Below are positions 5,154-9,413 of a stretch of 9,413 nucleotides of DNA, one piece after another (positions within the stretch are counted from its first letter, which is position 1; every line of letters starts with the position of its first letter). The notes below the pieces were generated by a model. It searched no databases. It saw only the letters and a list, made by a program, of their open reading frames with translations, and was not told where the DNA came from. The DNA is from Candidatus Melainabacteria bacterium. Its GTDB lineage: Bacteria > Cyanobacteriota > Vampirovibrionia > Obscuribacterales > Obscuribacteraceae. The DNA is taken from the NCBI GenBank assembly GCA_014380105.1, contig JACMKL010000625.1, positions 1-9,413 of the forward strand, given 5' to 3'. A program made the translations under genes and the position numbers.

Positions 5154-8100
5154 ATGAGCAACAGGTTTGGCATAAATTCAGCGGCGAAAGCAGGAGATGG
5201 AAACACCTCCTTTTCTGCTGATGACGCGCATGAAGATCCAGCCGCAGCTCCAAAACCATTTGTCAGTTTAGATTTCAATCAGGTAGTCGGCAAAAGTTTT
5301 AGAGAAACGTTAGCTGACGCCGAAGCAGTCAATAAGGAAGCAAAAGCGGCGGCTAAGCCAGACACTTCCAGTGCCTTCAGTATGACCGCCAACCTGATCA
5401 CAGGTACTGCAAGCGGCGCATTAGACTCAGTTACCGGCTTTTTCAGAAAGAGTAAAGAGCAACTAGCTCGTGACGCTGATTTAGGCGGTATATCTGCCTT
5501 ATCCGATGGACACACGCTCGGCTCGGCGGTTAAAAAGACCACCACTGACGTTGTTGCGGCTGCTCCTGCACTAAACCCTTTTTCGGAGACAGGACGCACA
5601 AATATTGGCACCTTAGGTACCAAGTGGTATGCCGGAATGACCACCGGGACATTGGACGAAAGAGCCAATTTTGCGGGTAAAAACCTGGGATTTGGTTTGA
5701 CTCTGGTTGCCGGCGGCGGAACTGCCGCGGCAAAAACTACCGCGGTTGTCCAGGAAGTTAAAGCTGGTACAAATCTCGCCACCCGCGCCTTAACAATGAC
5801 CGACAATATCGCCGCCGCCACTGCCGATTTGAGAATTGCTACTCGCGGTGTCGTAACTGCAGAAAAAACTGCAGTGCCATCATTGGCAGCCAATTCTTCA
5901 CACATATTCTCACCTGCAATAGTCTCCGAGGGAACCACCCTCGGTCAGAAAACCACCAATCTGTTTTCGCGCACAACAGAAGCCTTCGGCATCACCGGCA
6001 GGCGCGCAGAATCACTAACTATTGCCGGAGCCGAAACTGCCGTCTCCGCCGAGAAAGGTATTGCCACCAGAATTGGCAATCTCTTCCCAGCCAACAAACC
6101 GCTATCTTTCAATCCGACTGCAATTGCAGAAGCTAGCCAAATGAGTGTCGCCAAAGCGGCTGACGATTTCACCAAGGTCTTAACTGCAGTCGAGACGCGC
6201 TCGCGCAATATCACTGGCGCAGTGGACGCACTGGCGGACGTTAAGCAAGCGGCTCAACTAGTCAGGACTGGTGTGCCAAACGCTGAACGCTCATTAATGG
6301 ATGCGATTTCCAAAACTGGCGTTCATGCTGATGACCTTTTTGCTCAAGCAAATTCATTAGTCCGAACAGTCGAACACAGTAATGTGGTGCAACGTTTCGG
6401 GACGGCGGTCGAATCCACTCAAACCGCGGCCCGCGGCTTGACCTCGACCCTCGACGATATTTCTCGCGGAATCGCATCCACTTCAGACGATGCCGCCAAA
6501 CTGCAAAATATTCGCAGACTGGCTGATGATGTCGCTTCAGGCGGCGCAAAATCAGATGAACTGATGGTTGCAGTCAAGAAATTTGCAGAAGAATCTCCAA
6601 ATCTCAACCCACAATCCATTAATAGATTGCTTGCCGATGTCACAAAATTGGAAGGTGCATCTGCCGGAAGACGAGTATTGGTCGGCATCGAACAATCAGT
6701 TGCTGATGTTGGCACCGCTCTTGAGTCGGTCGGTAAGTCTGGAATTATTGATCGCACCGGTCGTCAATTCGTACAGGGCAGTGACGAATTAAAAGCATTA
6801 GCAAACGTCAAATCCGCCGCCGATGACCTGGCGCGTGGAGCCGGCACACCAGAAAAACTTGCGAAAGCTGTTGAAGAACTTAGAAAGTTTGAGACAATTT
6901 CTGTCAAGTCAGTAGACGATATTGCAGCCAACACCGCTCAACTTACTGAAAAGGTCTCGGTCGCTAAAGTATTCACCAGTATTGATGATGCAGTTAAGCC
7001 AATCACCAGAGCAACTGATGATGTCGAGAAAGTGCTTGCCACCATTAAAGCCACCAACCCTGAAGAAGCGGCGCGCCTGCAACACGCCGTCAGAGACTTT
7101 GTTGCTGGACGTACAACAAATTCAGAGACACTGAAAAACGCCTTTTCCGCTGTCACTCGTGAAGGCGATGACGCCGTCAATGCGCTAATTAAGTCTGTAG
7201 ATGATGCTCGTCCGATGCTCAAACTCGAACAAGGTTTGGCCAACGGTAGAAACTCATTCAATGATGCAATGAATGTACTCGATGATGCCGCTCGCAAATA
7301 TCCTGCCGGCAGTAATCCAGCCAAAGCGATCGATGAGCTGAAAGAGGCTTTCGATGCGGCAAGAAAAGGTAATCTATCCGCCGACGATCTCTCTGAAGTG
7401 ATCCGTCGCAATTCCGTTCATGTTGAAAAAGCTGTCCCAGGTGCCACTGAAAAATTAGCTGTCAACGGTACAAAATTAGTTGATGCTGCAGTTGATACAA
7501 CACGTCAGATCGCAATCCGCAACGGCGTCTCCGACATCGCTAGAATCAGCGATGATGTGGTGAAGGTCACTGACAATTTGGCTACACGCTTTGCTGATGA
7601 TGCAGGCAAGCTGCGCGCTATTGAAGATCTAAAAACGGCAGCTCAGGGTGTCAATCGTGGCACACACAATGCTGACGACCTGGCACAAGCACTGAAAAAA
7701 CTCGATGATGCTGGCATTTCGCCAACAGTCCTCGGCAAAGATGCAGTCAAACAAATCGATGATCTGGGACGTACTGCAGAGCGTACAACCCGCCTTCAAG
7801 CGATTGAATCAAGCATTCAGAATTCCGGACAAATGGTCAAACGCGTTGAGCGTTACGCTGATGTTCTCGAAAACGCAGTCAGAAATTCGTCTGACGAATT
7901 CCGCGCTCTCGACAATGTCCGCAAAGCCACAGAGCGCGTCGGCAAAGGCGGTAGCGTCGACGACCTCGTCAAAGTAATCAAAGAAAATGAAATTGCTCTC
8001 GATAAAATCGGTAAGGGCACCACTACCAGATTGCTCAAAGATGTAAGCACAGTCACAGACGATGCTGTACGTGCAGGCGGGCAAACCGCACTCAAAAAAG

Positions 8101-9413
8101 TGGTGGGCAAACTTGACGAAGCCGAATTGGCAGTCAAACGCACAAGTTCAGAATTCCGCGCAGTTGAAGAAATCAGAGCGGCAGTCAAACGCACCAACAT
8201 AGATGGTGTGGGCGACGACCTCTCCAATGCCATTCGTCGCAATGAAAATGTCTTGCGCAATCTTGAAACTCGTCATCAACAATTGATTGTCGCAGCAGAC
8301 AAGAAAGCTCTAAACCTGGTCGACAATCTCGCCGCTGACACTCGCAATCTGAAAGTCGTCGACAATCTTATCGCTGATTCCAGCAAACTCGGCGACGAAG
8401 TCGCCAATGCGCGCCGCTTGACTGCCATCGACGATAGCGCTCGTGCTCTCACAAAAACCACTGACAATGCCGCCGCGCAGACCACCAATGTCTCACGCAA
8501 TGCAGCCGCTGTATCTGAACAAGGCGGCAAACAACTAGCTCAAGATGTTCGCACCTTTGCAAATGGTCTCGAAGAAGGCGCTGCCAAACAACGTCTCACC
8601 AGACTTGCCGAAGATCTTGAATCGAAAGCTGGCACATTTAATCATGTTCAAGAAAGAGCAACTATAATTCGCAATCTTTCTGATGATGTCGCTAAAGGCG
8701 CGGTAACTGAAAAGCAAGCTCTTAATTTCGCATCACGCAATCTGTCGTCTTTTGATGACGCAGCTCGCAATGCACGTCGCATCACGACTGATTTGCAAGA
8801 TGAAACAGCAAAACTGGGCGCACAAACAAAACAAGTTGTTGCACCGATTGCACAAAACGTCGATGACGTCGCCAAGAAATTCATCAAAGGTGAAGCCACC
8901 ATCGATGATGTCAGCAGAGCGACTAAAGAACTGACCGATCTTAAGAACAGCGGAAAAGTAGCGGCCGACGATCTGCTCAAGATTGAAGCTAAGGCAAAAG
9001 AACTCGAAGCTGCAGCCAGAGCATTAGAAGCAGCTCGCCCAGCCGCTTTTGAAGGTCAATTCGCCCGCTTCCAGGAAGCATTGCAATCCGGAAAATTGAG
9101 CGCACACAAAGACGCACTCGATGCTATTTCTCACATGTACACAGTCAGCAATCCAGTTGTTAGAGAAAAGTTGTTAGCCTTGCGTGAAATGGTTCTCGAC
9201 CATCAAGCGATGCGCATGGTAATGGAGCAAGGATTTAATAGTAATCGCGCCATTGCTCAAGGATTGTTCGGAAGAGCAACCGCGGGCGATTCACTGATCC
9301 TGAGCGTTGCAAACGGCACACTAAACACAAGACCGGTTGCCGGAATAGTCTCCGATAAGACTCAATTGTTGCAAGCCCTCGAGCGTCTGCAAATGCGTGC
9401 TGACGTCAGTGCC
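5154..9413 (+). CDS. Giant Asp-Asp-rich helical repeat protein, partial (3' end outside window)
   Basis: The frame from ATG 5154 is open for 1420 codons to the last base, with no stop. The ATG follows an in-frame TAG (5145-5147) and an AGG 5 nt upstream, so no longer start is possible. The N-terminal 70 residues are polar, with no Sec signal. Residues about 177-193 form an uncharged Gly/Ala-rich stretch (LGFGLTLVAGGGTAAA) that could touch or insert into membrane. Residues about 356-1260 are almost wholly predicted helix. They are built of a degenerate 85-97-residue unit with a core like LKTAAQGVNRGTHNADDLAQ. No cysteine, one tryptophan and four tyrosines occur in 1420 residues, and there are at least 28 Asp-Asp pairs, each usually followed by Ala, Val, Leu or Ile. 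No catalytic motif is recognised. It could be a non-Sec-exported, surface or filamentous structural protein, or the stalk of a toxin whose effector domain lies downstream. Function is unknown. Confidence 0.88.
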   Translation, partial: MSNRFGINSAAKAGDGNTSFSADDAHEDPAAAPKPFVSLDFNQVVGKSFRETLADAEAVNKEAKAAAKPDTSSAFSMTANLITGTASGALDSVTGFFRKSKEQLARDADLGGISALSDGHTLGSAVKKTTTDVVAAAPALNPFSETGRTNIGTLGTKWYAGMTTGTLDERANFAGKNLGFGLTLVAGGGTAAAKTTAVVQEVKAGTNLATRALTMTDNIAAATADLRIATRGVVTAEKTAVPSLAANSSHIFSPAIVSEGTTLGQKTTNLFSRTTEAFGITGRRAESLTIAGAETAVSAEKGIATRIGNLFPANKPLSFNPTAIAEASQMSVAKAADDFTKVLTAVETRSRNITGAVDALADVKQAAQLVRTGVPNAERSLMDAISKTGVHADDLFAQANSLVRTVEHSNVVQRFGTAVESTQTAARGLTSTLDDISRGIASTSDDAAKLQNIRRLADDVASGGAKSDELMVAVKKFAEESPNLNPQSINRLLADVTKLEGASAGRRVLVGIEQSVADVGTALESVGKSGIIDRTGRQFVQGSDELKALANVKSAADDLARGAGTPEKLAKAVEELRKFETISVKSVDDIAANTAQLTEKVSVAKVFTSIDDAVKPITRATDDVEKVLATIKATNPEEAARLQHAVRDFVAGRTTNSETLKNAFSAVTREGDDAVNALIKSVDDARPMLKLEQGLANGRNSFNDAMNVLDDAARKYPAGSNPAKAIDELKEAFDAARKGNLSADDLSEVIRRNSVHVEKAVPGATEKLAVNGTKLVDAAVDTTRQIAIRNGVSDIARISDDVVKVTDNLATRFADDAGKLRAIEDLKTAAQGVNRGTHNADDLAQALKKLDDAGISPTVLGKDAVKQIDDLGRTAERTTRLQAIESSIQNSGQMVKRVERYADVLENAVRNSSDEFRALDNVRKATERVGKGGSVDDLVKVIKENEIALDKIGKGTTTRLLKDVSTVTDDAVRAGGQTALKKVVGKLDEAELAVKRTSSEFRAVEEIRAAVKRTNIDGVGDDLSNAIRRNENVLRNLETRHQQLIVAADKKALNLVDNLAADTRNLKVVDNLIADSSKLGDEVANARRLTAIDDSARALTKTTDNAAAQTTNVSRNAAAVSEQGGKQLAQDVRTFANGLEEGAAKQRLTRLAEDLESKAGTFNHVQERATIIRNLSDDVAKGAVTEKQALNFASRNLSSFDDAARNARRITTDLQDETAKLGAQTKQVVAPIAQNVDDVAKKFIKGEATIDDVSRATKELTDLKNSGKVAADDLLKIEAKAKELEAAARALEAARPAAFEGQFARFQEALQSGKLSAHKDALDAISHMYTVSNPVVREKLLALREMVLDHQAMRMVMEQGFNSNRAIAQGLFGRATAGDSLILSVANGTLNTRPVAGIVSDKTQLLQALERLQMRADVSA
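6219..8912 (+). repeat. Degenerate ~85-97-residue protein repeats in the giant gene
   Basis: Aligned on the core pattern (small)-xx-(I/V/L)-xx-(L/V/I)-xx-A-xxxxx-G-xxxx-(D/E)-(D/E)-L, units begin at about 6219, 6498, 6786, 7059, 7317, 7608, 7896 and 8151, then more weakly near 8403, 8655 and 8838. The first eight are spaced 93, 96, 91, 86, 97, 96 and 85 codons. Examples of the core are VKQAAQLVRTGVPNAE, VKSAADDLARGAGTPEKL, LKEAFDAARKGNLSADDL and LKTAAQGVNRGTHNADDL. Identity is low at DNA level, so the array is old or diverged under constraint rather than a recent duplication. The end is approximate. Confidence 0.7.

Noticed and set aside
5279..5938. Minus-strand 219-codon frame
   Set aside because: Antisense to the giant plus-strand frame. 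Its Ala/Val/Ser-rich composition is what reverse translation of that gene's codons produces, and there is no ribosome site or motif.
6938..8980. Several minus-strand frames of 60-157 codons across the repeat region
   Set aside because: They are open because the plus-strand gene repeats the same helical codons. They are Ser/Leu/Ala-rich without motifs and have no operon-like spacing.

Overview
The window looks like a bacterial chromosome segment of roughly 48% G+C (by eye). It has short intergenic gaps, mostly Shine-Dalgarno starts and housekeeping metabolism next to uncharacterised proteins. There is no rRNA, tRNA, IS element, phage gene or CRISPR array. The exact lineage cannot be read from the sequence. 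The gene style (short-form CysE, very long Asp-Asp-rich helical proteins, many orphan small proteins) would fit a deep-branching group such as the non-photosynthetic Cyanobacteriota, but that is a low-confidence guess.

Left part (1-1670): a minus-strand pair, rpe (ribulose-phosphate 3-epimerase) followed by a small exported TPR-like protein. The second gene's Shine-Dalgarno overlaps the rpe stop codon. A hairpin at 21-59 lies beyond the pair. A divergent intergenic region of about 300 bp (1366-1672) carries a sigma70-like promoter for rpe and an 8-bp perfect inverted repeat.

Middle (1673-4880): on the plus strand, an acyl-CoA dehydrogenase-fold protein that lacks the catalytic glutamate at both known family positions, then a 69-residue orphan protein. 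The pair ends in a small hairpin plus T6 tract that sits inside the 3' end of the convergent neighbour. On the minus strand are cysE (serine O-acetyltransferase, cysteine synthesis), an 80-residue coiled-coil protein, and a zinc-ribbon/single-membrane-segment protein with a very basic tail. The last two are probably co-transcribed.

Right part (4881-9413): after a leader of about 270 nt, one plus-strand gene starts at 5154 and stays open without a stop to the window edge (1420 codons, partial). Its product has no Sec signal, no cysteine, one tryptophan, at least 28 Asp-Asp pairs and a degenerate helical repeat of about 85-97 residues. All sizeable minus-strand reading frames across this region are antisense shadows of it.

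The two most interesting items are the catalytically depleted acyl-CoA dehydrogenase homologue with its small partner, and the giant repeat protein, whose C-terminus lies outside the window.
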